Shown: positions 33,683 through 45,041, counted from the first letter of the stretch. The stretch is DNA of 64,000 bases from Haberlea rhodopensis (GCA_907163345.1 CAJQUN010000040.1:992001-1056000), one strand, 5' to 3'. The notes: generated by a model not told the origin, from the letters alone. Program-made: numbers and translations.

Positions 33683-34790
33683 AAAATACACAAAAAAGTC
33701 ACTTACGCTGGTTTGGTCGCATACGGCATAGACCCAACAATAGACTTGTGCGACGAGTAGAGTCCATGCAGGAACGTAACAATCAATTTTTAATCTGGTG
33801 GGCGAACATTTATTTTGAAGTACATGTATAAATATAGAAAAGCAATATACAATATATTATATTAACTTCGAGAACCAAAAAGTAATTAATTTTACTGTAA
33901 AAATATATTAAAATACTATTTAAGTAGCAACCTGCGATTCTTTAAAATATCAAACTTGTCAATGATGAATTATATATCAATAGTAAGAGCAATATCCATC
34001 TCGATATAAATAATCATTGTATTGGTTAGAAATTAATTTTCCATTTTTATTGGGAAGTGATGTTTTGATGAGTTTCATCCCAGAAAAGAAAAATCGCTAT
34101 GTGGTTATTGTTGAAACTGGAGAGTCAAGACCAACCGAATCAACCTACAACCAAGGGATAAATGTGTAACTTTCTCGTGGTAGCCAATATTGGACACAAA
34201 TGATGAAGAGAATCAAGTTTCTGAAATTTCGTATGACGAAGCACATCAGACTTATAATGATCCATTTATCTCTCTATTTGCATTACTTGTTGATGCATCA
34301 TCTTTCTTATTGAAAAAATCAAAATATTTTGATTTTTCATTGTAATCTACCTGTAAGCAAAATAATTTTTAAAGTCAGGAAGAAATTCTAAAGGAGAATT
34401 TCATATATATTATTTCATAAAAATATAGGAACTTTATTGCGAACGTTCAGCGGACTAATACTTGTAATTTTATTTACCTAATACCTTAAAAACTAATAAT
34501 TTCAATTTTATTTACCCAATATCTAAAAAAACAAATAGTATATTACCTAAAACATTTATTTAAGGAATTCCTGCCACGCAATTGCCCACATTATTTTAAG
34601 CCTCTGAATCCATGGATTTCGGCCATTTCATAAGAGCAATGAAACAACCAAAAAAGATATAGATCGAAGTTATACAAAAATTTGGAATACAAATGAATTA
34701 TCAATCATATTCTGGCCAAAGAAACTCTTAGAAAAGAATGACGGATATATAAGGTCTGATTTGATTTTTTTTTATGGTTCATTTAGCCTA
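33683..34790 (+). pseudogene. LINE 3' fragment split by a hAT-type insertion
   Basis: Two pieces, 33683-33768 and 34607-34790, read continuously as the same LINE 3' region found in WRKY57 intron 2 at about 22350-22640: AAAAAAGTC(G/A)CTTAC..., GAGTAGAGTCCATG, then AAGAGCAATGAAACAACC and CTTAGAAAAGAATGAC. The gap is an 838-bp inserted element. Confidence 0.7.
33769..34606. mobile_element. hAT-like non-autonomous element inserted in a LINE, 838 bp
   Basis: Starts CAGGAACGTAAC and ends AGCCTCTG. Flanks AGTCCATG (33761-33768) and AATCCATG (34607-34614) match at 7 of 8. The LINE copy in WRKY57 intron 2 shows the uninterrupted site (...GTAGAGTCCATGGGTTTC, about 22422-22440), so the boundaries are supported by an empty paralogous site. 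Non-coding. Confidence 0.75.
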
Positions 34791-35332
34791 CCATCATTCA
34801 TTATAATTAAAAAACTTAGCATAGTTGTAATAAAACAAAAGTACAAAACCCATTAAAATATAAGCGAAAATAGATGGTTATCTTGTATTCAAAGTGAATT
34901 TACCTTCTCTAAATTGAATGCGCGTGAAGTTACGTTGAACCTTTAGGCTTTAGGTCATGATGGTACACTGGAATGAAATAAATTATGAATAAAAACATTT
35001 TTGAACATTCAAGTCTTCGTCCTCCAACTCCTAGTAATTGTAAGGATGAGAATGGAAATTAGAGTTTAGATTATATTCCCATATGACTAACATCGTAAAG
35101 AATGGTAAAGAATGAAAAGACAAAATGACTAATCTTAACTTGATTCCACTAATAATAGCAGTAATAATAGTGTTATTTTTATTATCATTATTTTTCTTAT
35201 TATTTTACTATGATAAATTAATTTAATGATATGTTAATATTTTCTTTTATAAGTTTATTATTATCATTATTATTTATTCAATAATATTATGATTTCATTA
35301 TTTTATTGTTACAACTATGATTATTAATATTA
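34791..35332. other. AT-rich spacer
   Basis: Nothing recognised; ends in a run of ATT repeats (35160-35330). Confidence 0.4.
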
Positions 35333-35340
35333 ATTATATT

Positions 35341-35843
35341 CAGGGGCGAATGCACCTTTAGCAAACGGGCAAATACGCCCTTGAAAAAAATAATAATAAT
35401 AACCTTAAAAAAATTGTATTTTACCCCACAAAAATAGCAATTTGTCCGTAAAATATACATTTTGCCCCCTTCTAATTAAAACCATATAGTATAAGCATAT
35501 CACCATCATTCTAAAACTCGATATGCACAAATCATGTAACAAAAGATTTGATTAAAAAATTGGCTTTAAAAATTATAATATGTAACTTAAACACCTAAAT
35601 ATTTAATTTTATAAGTTAATACACTTAATATATAAAGATGCGTGTGGATTGGTTGAGTATATGAGTGGATGTGCAATAATCCGCTACACACCCACATAAA
35701 TGCTTGTGGATCAATTTTTAATTGCAACTCCTTTTTTCAAATGTTGAAAAGGGTGAATACATATTGGTAAATGCGGGTCAGATGGGTAGGTGAGATTGTG
35801 CGATTTTTTTGTACACCCCTAAAAACTCATATGTCCGCCCCTG
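35341..35843. mobile_element. hAT-type element with CAGGGGCG ends, 503 bp
   Basis: CAGGGGCGAATGCACC to ATGTCCGCCCCTG, inverted ends CAGGGGCGRA. The exact 8-bp target duplication ATTATATT lies at 35333-35340 and 35844-35851. Non-coding. Confidence 0.88.
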
Positions 35844-35851
35844 ATTATATT

Positions 35852-36285
35852 GCTGTAATTATTACTACTACTATTACTAGATATGTTAAGGTTTAGGTTG
35901 AAGATTACAGGAAAGATAGATATAATCAAGGTAGATGTGATTAAAATAAATAAATATGGAGAAACGAGAATATTTATGTAATCCCAAGGTAGATGGAGTG
36001 AATGGGAATATACATTTCAATGGGAATGAACATTCTCATTTCTTAAGTATACCAAGCATGGCCTTAGATCGTGCCAAGACTTGGGCTTATGGTTAAGATG
36101 TGAGCTTCATTAGACTTGCAAACTTTTGTTCTCTGCTGTCATCAATGAAGTTATAATTTGAAAAAAAAATGAAGTTATAATTTGAACAATCATTTTTCTA
36201 GCATCCCACACTCCATGGCGGAACTTCAGGCTTGGTGAGCTGCTAAATTGAGCAAGATCCATCTATGATGTTGAGAGTAATAAAT
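35852..36285. other. Spacer
   Basis: AT-rich; no feature recognised. Confidence 0.4.
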
Positions 36286-36290
36286 GTCAT

Positions 36291-36546
36291 TGTTAGAACT
36301 AGTCAGAGCGAGTTCGAGATCTCCAACCTCCTAACAAATGGAGGAAGGACTGGAGAGGGAAACGAGAACTGATTTTATTCAATACAAGCTTAGTCCATAC
36401 AAGTGCTTTAGATGGTATTTATACACTGCTAGTAACTAACTCTTCCACCGATCCTGCAACTAGCACCTAGCCGCTTACAAGTTAGTGTTAAAGCTCATCC
36501 TTGCTTCTGTTGCTCACTTGCTCCTTTAACGATTAAGCCTTCTGCA
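36291..36546 (-). repeat. Candidate LTR of a minus-strand Copia element
   Basis: TGTTAGAACTAGTCAGAGCG to GCCTTCTGCA has TG/CA ends. Immediately to its right a pyrimidine run (CACTTTCCCTCTTG) would be a polypurine tract on the minus strand. It would suit the minus-strand Copia fragments further right. No second copy of this LTR was found in the window and no target duplication was confirmed. Confidence 0.3.
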
Positions 36547-37530
36547 TGCTCACTTTCCCTCTTGTTGTATTAGTTGTTGAGTTCTTCATACCTTGCTCAT
36601 CAACTACCGTTGTATCATTAGACTCTAGAATCTTAGTCGTATCGTTTGTACTCAAGGTGGAAGTCTAGGGATATGCTCCGAATAATACCCAAAATATTTT
36701 AAAGTAATGCCTTTCTACCACTATATCTATTGATTAAGTCGAGCCGAGTAAGATTCTTCTGGACATGCAACAAGTTAAAGTCCTCTCCCCTATCCATTTC
36801 ATTATGAAGTGTTCATGTTGGCATCTTGTACATTCTGTTGCCTCATCATTAAAAATCTATTAGTATAATTCATCCCAACAAAAAAATCAATCACTCCCAA
36901 GATTGGTCCCTTAGACTCTTTATTGTATAAACACTGCTTATATCTGGATTCCAGTTCCGTTTAGCCCCGCCAATAAGCATTTTCTCTATTTCAAATTTAG
37001 CAACCTGCACGTTTTCATGTGGAGCTCTTGCCAGCAGTTGCTCAGGATTGCTTGTGGTAAAAGTTCAAAGAGGCTGTGAGAGTGTTGCCCGAGTTTCTTC
37101 CACATTCCATCTTCATTAACAACATCACGAACATAAATTTCATTCAACTTTGCAATCAGTGCACCTCTGGGAGAATAGCAATCATGACTTCTGGTATGAG
37201 TATGACCCTGTAGTTATAGCCAAGTGCAGTTGTTAGTTATTGCCTCAAGTGTGAAGCCTCGTATACTGCCAAATGAAACTTCTTTTTCTGTAATGATAAG
37301 CTCTGCCTCAAACGTTTGAATCGTGTTATCGCACTTCGAAAACTCGTGTTTTTGCCATCCAAAATTACTTGAAGATCTTTGACCTGATTTTGTTGTATTT
37401 ATGTGATGGAATCCCGGACACTAGAATTGTTCTGATTCATAATATCCTCAGGAAGAAAAGTATATGAATCATTCATACAGTTGATCCTCCATTGGAAGCA
37501 ACTCTTGAGGGTCCTCATAAGTCCGAATGA
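36547..37530. other. Degenerate TE sequence, unassigned
   Basis: Minus-strand translation gives scraps (for example YVRDVVNEDGMWKKLGQ near 37100) that may be LINE-like, but stops and shifts are too frequent for a firm call. Confidence 0.25.
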
Positions 37531-37535
37531 ATATA

Positions 37536-37950
37536 TTATAAAGGACCTCTAGTGGTGTGTGTTCCTTTCTTAAAGGTGACTCGTGTGGCTTTTCCCCTGA
37601 TACAATCTTCACAGAATTCTAAGGGGTTTAGTTTTACATTTCCTAGAAGACCTTGCTTATGTAATTCAACCAAACCCTTCTCGTTGTGAGCAAGTTTCAG
37701 ATGCCACATAGCCATATCATTCTGTTGATCAACACTCAGAGTAACAGGTTGAGTTATGGTTGTTCCAACTAATATATATAGACCTTTGTTTCGTATGCCT
37801 TTCATCATTACAAGAGAACCTTTTGACACTTTCATCTTCCCTTTTTCAGCCTTAAAAGTATAGCATAATTGATCCAAGGCACCTAAGGAAATCAGGTTTT
37901 GTTTTAGTTGGGGAGCATACCTCACATCCCTAAGTATTCATATGGACGTA
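37536..37950 (-). pseudogene. Copia pol fragment: GAG-pre-integrase domain
   Basis: A 129-codon minus-strand frame reads RYAPQLKQNLISLGALDQ, then MWHLKLAHNEKGLVELHKQG and FCEDCIRGKATRVTF. This is the zinc-binding region that precedes integrase in Copia polyproteins (HxxxH...CxxC; here the first H is in WHLKLAH, the C pair in CEDC). The upstream block LRDV continues the same frame to about 37950, where homology breaks off at a plus-strand Copia insertion. Confidence 0.8.
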
Positions 37951-40099
37951 TGTGGAGCACTAAATGTTAGTGCAAGATGATGTTGAGTTATCTTAAAGAG
38001 AATGTGATTCTCTCTGAGTAACTCTCTATAGGTACATATTTGTTGAATATAATTCATACCAATGCAGTGACAAAAACTCCATATACGATATGGACTGAAA
38101 AAATAATCAAAATTTTTATTTTGAGATTGTTCTGCTTATGTGAAGCAGCCAGTGGGAGATGAGTTGGATAGTTGATCCATCTTATGTTATTTTGTGGAAA
38201 TTATATTATCAATTGCAGGCAAAGAGTTTGTTTCGCAAGTGCAATCTATCCAGAGAAAATGTTTCTATTAGAAAGGATGACAAAATAATATAATTTGAAA
38301 GGGTTCAAGAACCACAAACCACTAGAAAAGTGAAAACGGTGAAATTAATTTAGTTAATCACAACCTTTGATTTACACACACCAAGGAGATTTGAAAATGT
38401 TTCAAGAGCTCCTGATAGAATGAATCTACTCCTTGAAAGTAGTCAAGAAATAGACCATGGATATGATCCTTGGACTTTCAAGGAGGCAATGTCAGATATT
38501 GATTCGGGACATTGGCAAGATGCCATGAAATCTGAAATGGAATCCATGTACTCCAATAAGGTATGGGCCTTAGTAGATCATCTTTGGGAATTGTTCACAT
38601 TGGCTGCATGGATTTACAAGTGAAAGCTTGGAGTGGATGGGAATGTAGTGACCTTCAAAGCTTGACTGGTGAGAAAAGGTTATTCTCATAGGCAAAGAGT
38701 TGTTTATGAGAAAATTTTCATCGGTTATGATGCTATAGTCTATTTAGATTTTATTAGTTATATCTTTATATTATGAATATGAGATATGAGTAATGGATGT
38801 GAACACAACATTTCTCAGTGGTGGCATTGAGGTAGAAATGTAGCAGCCAAATGTGTTTACAACTTCTTGGAGTGAGAAAAATGTTTTCAAACTCCAGAGG
38901 TCCATTTATGGGCCTAAGAAGGCATCTCGAAGTTTGAACTTCAGTTTTGATAACATCATCAAAGTGTTTGGTTTTGTTAAAACTTCGGAAGTGACATGTG
39001 TATGCAAAAGGGTTAGTGGGAGCATGGTTACATTTGTGATGCTTTAAGTCGATTATATCATGCTCATTGTGAATGGTATTGGATTAATCAATTAAAGCGT
39101 GATTATCTACTAATTTCTCCATGTAAGATTGGGAGAAGCGTCATACGTGCTTAGCATACGGATCTATAAGGATAGATCTAAAGGATGCTTGAGATCTCTC
39201 AATCTAAGTACATAAACACTGTGCTAAAAGGGTTTAGCATAGAATAGTCGAAAAATGAGTTATTTCATAATATGTCATAGTATTCATCTCTCGAGTCAAT
39301 GTGTCTTAAGATTGATGATGAGAGAGAAAAGATGACATTTGTACCTTATATTTCTACTTTTAATAGCATACTGTATGCTTTGGTATGTACTTGGCCTGAT
39401 GTATGTTCTTAGAGTAATGAGCAGACATTAGACAGATCCCGGTGAAGGTCACTGGAAAAACTGTGAAAATAATCCTCAAGTTCTTATGAAGAACTTATGA
39501 TATGTTCATGGTTTTTGGATCTGTAAGTGGAGAAATAAAAGTTGAAGGCTAAGCTGATGCTGGTTTTTAAATTGGATGTAGATGATACCATATCGATGTT
39601 CGGATTTGTATTTAAGCTCAATGATGGTGATGTCTCTTGGAAACGTTCCAAGCAAGACACCACATTGGATTCCACCACTGAAGCTGAATACATTGCAGCA
39701 TACGATGCAGCAAAGAGGCAGTTTGGATATGAAATTTCATCCAAGAGTTGGGTCTAATTTCTAGTGCGGTTGACACAGTCCCTGGTACTGTGACAACATT
39801 TGAGCTATTATGAATAGCCAAGATCTCATCAGTATCCAAACTTATATTGAGAAAATACTATCTAATGAGATAGATGGTAGACACGACATTATTATCGAGA
39901 TAATCGCTTCAACAGAAAAATATAGTAAATCCACTGACAAAGCATTTACAATTATTGGTGTCTGATAGACATCTTGGTAAGATGGTCTTAAGACACATGA
40001 GTAGTTGGCTTTGGGAAAGTGAAAGATATTGTTGTCGTACATGATTAAGTAAATCAATAGTTGTTTGATTGTACTTATAATCTTATTGACAAATCTTTG

Positions 40100-41384
40100 T
40101 TTGAATATTAATATATATGGCACTTCTTCATCTGTTTACCCATGCATCTTGATGTATTGATGAAGTCCTTGAAGTTGCTATAGTCCATAGAATGTGGTTA
40201 CGCATATGATGGTGACCATGAAATACATTCTCGACTGCGATTTCTAAATGTTCCTGATCGATGAGCCTTCGAGAATGGGATATCGATATATGCTTGTTAG
40301 AGACTGGTATTCATGATGTGTCTAGTGTAGTGCGCCGTGTTTCATCGGCGTTGGCTTGGAGAAGTCAGCACACATAAATAGGTGCTCATTAGGAATGAGT
40401 TCACTGAACGACCCTACTCGGAATTCTATAAGTGGTTACCATTTGTCGAGTATAGAATTTCTAGTCATAGTTGTGCATCATTACTCCTCATGACCCGAGG
40501 CGTCATTGAGGTCTTGATAGATAGCTGTGTACTTTGATTTAATGACTGATCACATGTGGGTCATAAAGTCATTATTTTGGGTATTCAGTGATGCTGTCAG
40601 AGGCCTATGATTGTCGTTGGGGATTCACCACTGGTCTTGATGAACCAGGATGTCCTATGTGTTTTTCTATATATGATTCGAGGAATCTCTGGCCAGAGTG
40701 GGTAGTGCTTGTGAAAAATGAGTTTTTCATATACGCACACAATGAATCATATAACGTGAAACAAAATACATAGTTATTGAAATCATAATGGGTCTCGATC
40801 AACCAATGCCCTTGATTCAATCGGGACATATTGAGTGAAAGGAATGTACTGCACGCTAACTATGGCTGACAGGTTCTCGTACGTTGCTAGTCATTTGTAT
40901 CTAGGTCTTCGTGAAGCGCAGATGCTAGGCGCTACCCACGATCGGTATGTTGTTGCTGGAATTATATTTCGGCCATTGTCTATTAAAGGAGTTTAATTGA
41001 CAATGAGGCATTCAGGGTAAGCCCAAAGAAGTTGTTTGACTTCTAAAATCACAAAGGTTGTGATCCTACTGCTATGATACACTTGAGCCTCGCTGGGTCA
41101 CAATCAACCGGCCGCCGATCTATTGATGATAATTGAGACTTAAATGTTAAGTGCTCAAATTGAGTGATTTAGAAGAGATGAATTTAATTTTTGAAAGCTC
41201 CTCACTTTAGTGGAGTTTCTATATTTGAAAATGTTTCATCTGTAGAAAGTTCTAAATTAAAACGTTTGATATATTAATGTCTCATAATTATGTACATTAG
41301 TAGTACATCAAGTTATTCATTAGGATTGAGTTACTTGGATTATGAGTTTGTAGTTTTGTTTTGGCTTTTGGGCAAGTGGGAGAT
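40100..41384 (+). other. Non-coding 3' region of the Copia element
   Basis: Between the end of RNase H and the 3' LTR lie about 1.3 kb without a usable frame; a chance frame at 40588-40773 has no domain. Long 3' untranslated stretches occur in some Copia families. Confidence 0.5.
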
Positions 41385-41834
41385 TGTTAGCATAAATGTC
41401 CTACAAGCCAAACGTTGGCCCAATGGGCTTTATATTAACCCTGACCCAATTAGCATAAATGCCCTACAAGCCAAACGTTGGCCCAATGGGCTTTATATTA
41501 ACCCTGGCCCAATTAGCTTATACAACTATAAATATGACATTTGTATCAGCAAAGGAAGGACGACCTAATCACTCTCAATCAACACTCACTCTCATAGAAA
41601 TGCCAACACCAAACTAGCACTGGTGTTGGCTTGCAGATCTGGTCATGTTGATTGGACTCGAGGGTTACCGCTATCAGATTCACGTCGGTGAACGGTAATT
41701 CCTTTTCGTGCATTTATTCGATTTATGCATGTTAATATATGAATCAGGCGCGATCGACCGTCCACGGGTCAGATCTGTTTATTATATTATTTCCGCTGCG
41801 TTTGGATCTGGCGCCGGGGTACGGAAACCCAACA
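41385..41834 (+). repeat. 3' LTR (450 bp) with an internal 63-bp tandem duplication
   Basis: Begins TGTTAGCATAAATG after the polypurine tract and ends GGAAACCCAACA. The 63-bp unit 41388-41450 is repeated at 41451-41513 with two substitutions. Confidence 0.8.
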
Positions 41835-42000
41835 GCTTCATCATCTCAATTTTCTGATCATCATTGAGGGTTGTGGGCAGATTCTTCTCCCATTCTAGAG
41901 CTTTGGCCACATTTTGTTGGACTAGTATAGCATCCATACGCCTTCACCAAATCCGAAATCTCCTTTTCCATCAAATCTCTCCGCATCAATCTTTATAGTC
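41835..42000 (-). pseudogene. Copia gag N-terminal fragment
   Basis: On the minus strand, frames read RFDGKGDF then RMDAILVQQNVAKALEWEKN, the start of a Copia gag, with one frameshift. It is cut at 41834/41835 by the plus-strand Copia LTR and is probably the same element as the fragment at 37536-37950. Confidence 0.7.
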
Positions 42001-42650
42001 ATATTCGTGAATTGTGATCTAGCCAAGAACTTGGCTCTTGTACAACTTGTAGAAATACATCCTTATGTGATCACAAATGACATACAATATTAAAAATTGA
42101 TCGATAATCAAGATTGTAATTCTCCTTGAATCACCGGTGAATGTTTGTAGTCCAATAAACATTGAATAATCAATAACCATTCAACATGAACACATACACG
42201 AACATATGATGAATTCGAAAGAAAAACAACGCAAGAATTGACATGGTTCGGCCAAAAATGAGCTACGTCCGCGAGGGCACCAATACATTGATTGAGATAT
42301 GTTCGATTCAATATAGCAATTACAGAATTCACTCTTGATTCATTCTTTGTATACAGTGAATACACTCTTGAAAACTATCTAATTGCTCTCTCAAACAACC
42401 TTGAAGAACTGATATGCAGGAACTTTTGTAACGGTTGATCACTCTTTTAGTTTCTGAAGAATCAAATATGATCTCACATGCAAGCTCTCAAGTCCATTAT
42501 CCAAGTAGCAAATGACCTTCTGTCCAGGTTTCCAGTTGCAAACTTTCCGACATTATATCACAAATGCTTTATTCTTAGTCCTTTTAGTTCATTTCTTTGT
42601 TTCAATTCTTGAGTTTGCGAGGCATATTTTATGACATTTCTTGTTCTTGT
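42001..42650. other. Probable remains of a Copia leader/LTR
   Basis: Contains GCAAGAATTGACATGGTTCGGC followed by CTACGTCCGCGAGG (42230-42280), a phrase typical of plant LTRs and seen in related form in the LTRs near 9170-9190 and 12820-12845. Ends not defined. Confidence 0.35.
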
Positions 42651-42655
42651 GTGAG

Positions 42656-42850
42656 CAGGGACGTAACTATATATGGGCAAAGTTTGGCTTTTGCCCGACA
42701 GAAAATTTTGAAAAATAATATCAATTTACCTATAAAAATTTGTAAATTTTGTAATAAAAAAACAAAAAATATTATATTTTTACTCATCACAGGATATTAT
42801 TTAGTTTTTTATCCACCTAATTCTAAAATCCTGGTTATGTCATATGTAAG
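42656..42850. mobile_element. Small hAT-like remnant
   Basis: Starts CAGGGACGTAACTATATA; the right end (GGTTATGTCATATG) looks like a degraded inverted copy. Target duplication not recognisable. Confidence 0.35.
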
Positions 42851-42894
42851 TGATTTGTAATGGCGCAATTCTTTGAGCTTACAAGAGTGAATCA

Positions 42895-43130
42895 TTCAAG
42901 GTCTTTCAACACTGATGAAAGTTGGAAAAATATGCAAAGTTAAATGGTGAGTGCAGTTGGTATATGGCTCTCTTTGGAGTCTCTAAGGCCAAGAAGAAGC
43001 GGGAGTGTGTGTAGATAGCTTGGAGCTCTTGAAGCAATGAAGCTCTATCAAAAGTTATAACGGAAAGGCGAATGTTTATATCATCAAAATCTTTATAACA
43101 AATTTTAGTATTCTTCATTGCTTTTTTTGC
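42895..43130 (+). repeat. Diverged LTR fragment of the 8680/8991 Copia family
   Basis: AAGGTCTTTCAACACTGATG, GGTATATGGCTCTCTTTGG and TCTCTAAGGCCAAGAAGAAG correspond, in order, to the solo LTR at about 14305-14420. Ends with TTATTGCTT...TTTGATCGAC as in that LTR near 14690-14725. Confidence 0.6.
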
Positions 43131-43244
43131 ATTCCATATTAAAATTATTGCTTAATTTTTATATTTGATCGACTATCATCAAACTTTCTATGCAGATACC
43201 CTAAATTTTACGAAAATCAGACACTAAAAACATAATTCGTCTCT

Positions 43245-43575
43245 CTCTTATATTCTAGTATACTTTCAACTACACCATTTTCTGGAAGTGTTCCTGCGGC
43301 TGGAAACTCATGACATATATCTTATTCCTGTAAACTGCTGGAAACTCATGACACATTCTATTCACAAAAGTTCTCACACTTTGTTAGCAAACTTCGTACC
43401 TATATCGGAATGGATTCTGATTAGTCTTCAAAGTTTTTTGGTTCTGTATTTTCTTCGGCAGCTTAACTATTTTGAACACAGTTTGATTATTGCTACTGAG
43501 AAAATCACCCAAGTGAATCCATAGTAATCGTCAACTGAAATCGGGATATATTCCATTTTCAGCTTGTTATCTGTA
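43245..43575 (-). pseudogene. Copia integrase core fragment
   Basis: Minus-strand scraps read VDDYYGFTWVIFSVA, RLIRIHSDIGTKFANKV and a degraded PQQNGV-like end, i.e. the integrase core around its second catalytic Asp. One or two frameshifts. Possibly the same minus-strand Copia as at 37536 and 41835. Confidence 0.6.
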
Positions 43576-43681
43576 TTGGTCTAAATAATATTTTTTTTAT
43601 ATAGTAGATCAGATTTGGTTGACAAGAAGCACAGTTGCTATATTTCTTTTATAGCCAACATTGGGAAAACCTGAGACTAAC

Positions 43682-43864
43682 TGTAATATCCTTGTCCCAT
43701 ATTGGTTGTGGATGAAAATTTAAAGTGGTTTATAAAGGCTTACAATGGACTATTATAGCAACTTGGGTTAACTATTTTCGTAGAGCGAGGACGGATACGA
43801 AGTAGTTGCTATAAGAGTCCATTGTGCAGTCGCGCTTACGCGGGCCTGGGCCCGGGGCGTGACA
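43682..43864 (+). repeat. TRIM 5' LTR
   Basis: Contains GTCCCATATTG and TTTATAAAGG, the snRNA-like motif and TATA box discussed for the 3' copy. The motif has one more mismatch here. Confidence 0.9.
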
Positions 43865-43867
43865 GAA

Positions 43868-43880
43868 TGGTATCAGAGCC
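43868..43880 (+). other. TRIM primer-binding site
   Basis: TGGTATCAGAGCC, complementary to initiator tRNA-Met, three bases after the 5' LTR. Confidence 0.92.
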
Positions 43881-44128
43881 GGTTATCGGCAGGCAACACC
43901 GGGAGATAAGTGCTATGCGGGGCAAAGTGCTACGTGCGTGGGAGCCACCTCTTGAGCCTAAGGGGCAAAGTGCTACACGACGGGGGCCACCTCTTGAACC
44001 TGCGGGGCAAAGTGCTACATGACGGGAGCCACCTCTTGAACCTGTAGGAGCCACCTCTAGATTCCCGGTGCCGGTGGATCGATGAGTTAGGTCGCGACGA
44101 GGACGTCGCGTTCTAAAGGAGGGGTGAT

Positions 44129-44311
44129 TGTAATACCCTTGTCCCACATTGGTTGTGGATGAAAATTTAAAGTGGTTTATAAAGGCTTACAATGGACTAT
44201 TATAGCAACTTGGGTTAACTATTTTCGTAGAGCGAGGACGGATACGAAGTAGTTGCTATAAAAGTCCATTGTGCAGTCGCGCTTACGCGGGCCTGGGCCC
44301 GGGGCGTGACA
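44129..44311 (+). repeat. TRIM 3' LTR with USE-like promoter motif
   Basis: GTCCCACATTG (44141-44151) matches the plant snRNA upstream element at 10 of 11 positions and is followed, 26 bp on, by TATAAA (44178-44183). The spacing is closer to the polymerase III snRNA type (about 23-24) than to the polymerase II type (about 33-34). Confidence 0.85.
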
Positions 44312-44316
44312 CTAAC

Positions 44317-45033
44317 CCTTTCTTGATCAAAGTATTTGAAGTTAAAATGATTTAATTTGTTTGTGCCAGCGTTCTTTGCACATCGATGTATTTGAAGTTA
44401 AAGATTCCCTCGACTGCTCTACGAGTACCATCAAGTACAACATTGTGGATCTTTGCTAATTTAATTAAGGGCTTTAAAATGGTTTTTCAATTAGGCAATT
44501 TATTCATATGTTGTTTGAAAATAGACAGTTTATCTCATGTGGTTTGTAATAGATGCAATACAATCTCTCCACATATTATTTGTCTGTCACGTGCCTTATT
44601 GTGCGTGGAGCTTTGAAATCACTTGATAAATGTCAATTATCCTTAATAGCGTAAAATGCATCTAAAGAATGGCATGATGGGGTAAAATGCACTAAAATAA
44701 TAGCATAACTGCATAAGGATAATCTGAACCTAAAGAACAACAATGGGAGAATCTGCAATTAAAATTAGAAAGTCAACTTGATATAGTTTAACCTTGTGGC
44801 AATTTATGCCCTTGTGGTTTCGATCAGATATAACATACCCCCTGTGTTTTCGACATGTGCAACTTCCCTCTCCGTGGTTTGGGAATAGGCAACATGTTCC
44901 TCTGTGGTTTGTGATAAATACAAAACACCCTTCCTAAACGAATATATTTCGTCAGGAGAAGCCAAAAATTTCTGAAAATTGTGGAGGGAGGCGGTAAGCT
45001 ATATTTTACAAACCATATGTGGTAAAATATCTA
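44317..45033. other. Decayed TE sequence, unclassified
   Basis: Contains recurrent TGTGGTTTG(T/C)GA phrases (44530-44930) typical of a dispersed plant repeat. No domain and no ends defined. Confidence 0.35.
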
Positions 45034-45041
45034 GTTATAAA

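Larger units (their letters stand above)
38030..41834 (+). mobile_element. 5'-truncated, decayed Copia retrotransposon with 3' LTR
   Basis: Plus-strand pieces in order: integrase C-terminal scraps (TKTPYTIWTEK at about 38066), the RT start (WQDAMKSEMESMYSNKVW, 38510-38570), RT scraps to about 39400, RNase H (DSTTEAEYIAAYDAAKRQ, 39667-39720), and a tail (NPLTKHLQLLVSDRHLGK, about 39930). A non-coding stretch follows, then the polypurine tract AAGTGGGAGAT and the 3' LTR at 41385-41834. Stops are frequent throughout. No 5' LTR, gag or protease is present. It is inserted between two pieces of a minus-strand Copia element (37950 and 41835). Confidence 0.82.
43682..44311 (+). mobile_element. Intact TRIM (miniature LTR retrotransposon), 630 bp
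   Basis: Two 183-bp LTRs (43682-43864 and 44129-44311) start TGTAATA and end GGGCGTGACA, with three substitutions between them. The 5-bp target duplication CTAAC lies at 43677-43681 and 44312-44316. A primer site TGGTATCAGAGCC (43868-43880) follows the first LTR, and a polypurine tract AAAGGAGGGGTGAT (44115-44128) precedes the second. The 264-bp interior is non-coding and holds three to four tandem units of about 42 bp (GGGGCAAAGTGCTAC...GGAGCCACCTCTTGA, 43919-44060). It needs proteins from another element. Confidence 0.95.

Noticed and set aside
43836..44147. 103-codon minus-strand frame over the TRIM
   Set aside because: It is created by the tandem units and GC-rich LTR of the TRIM; its repeats mirror the DNA repeats.
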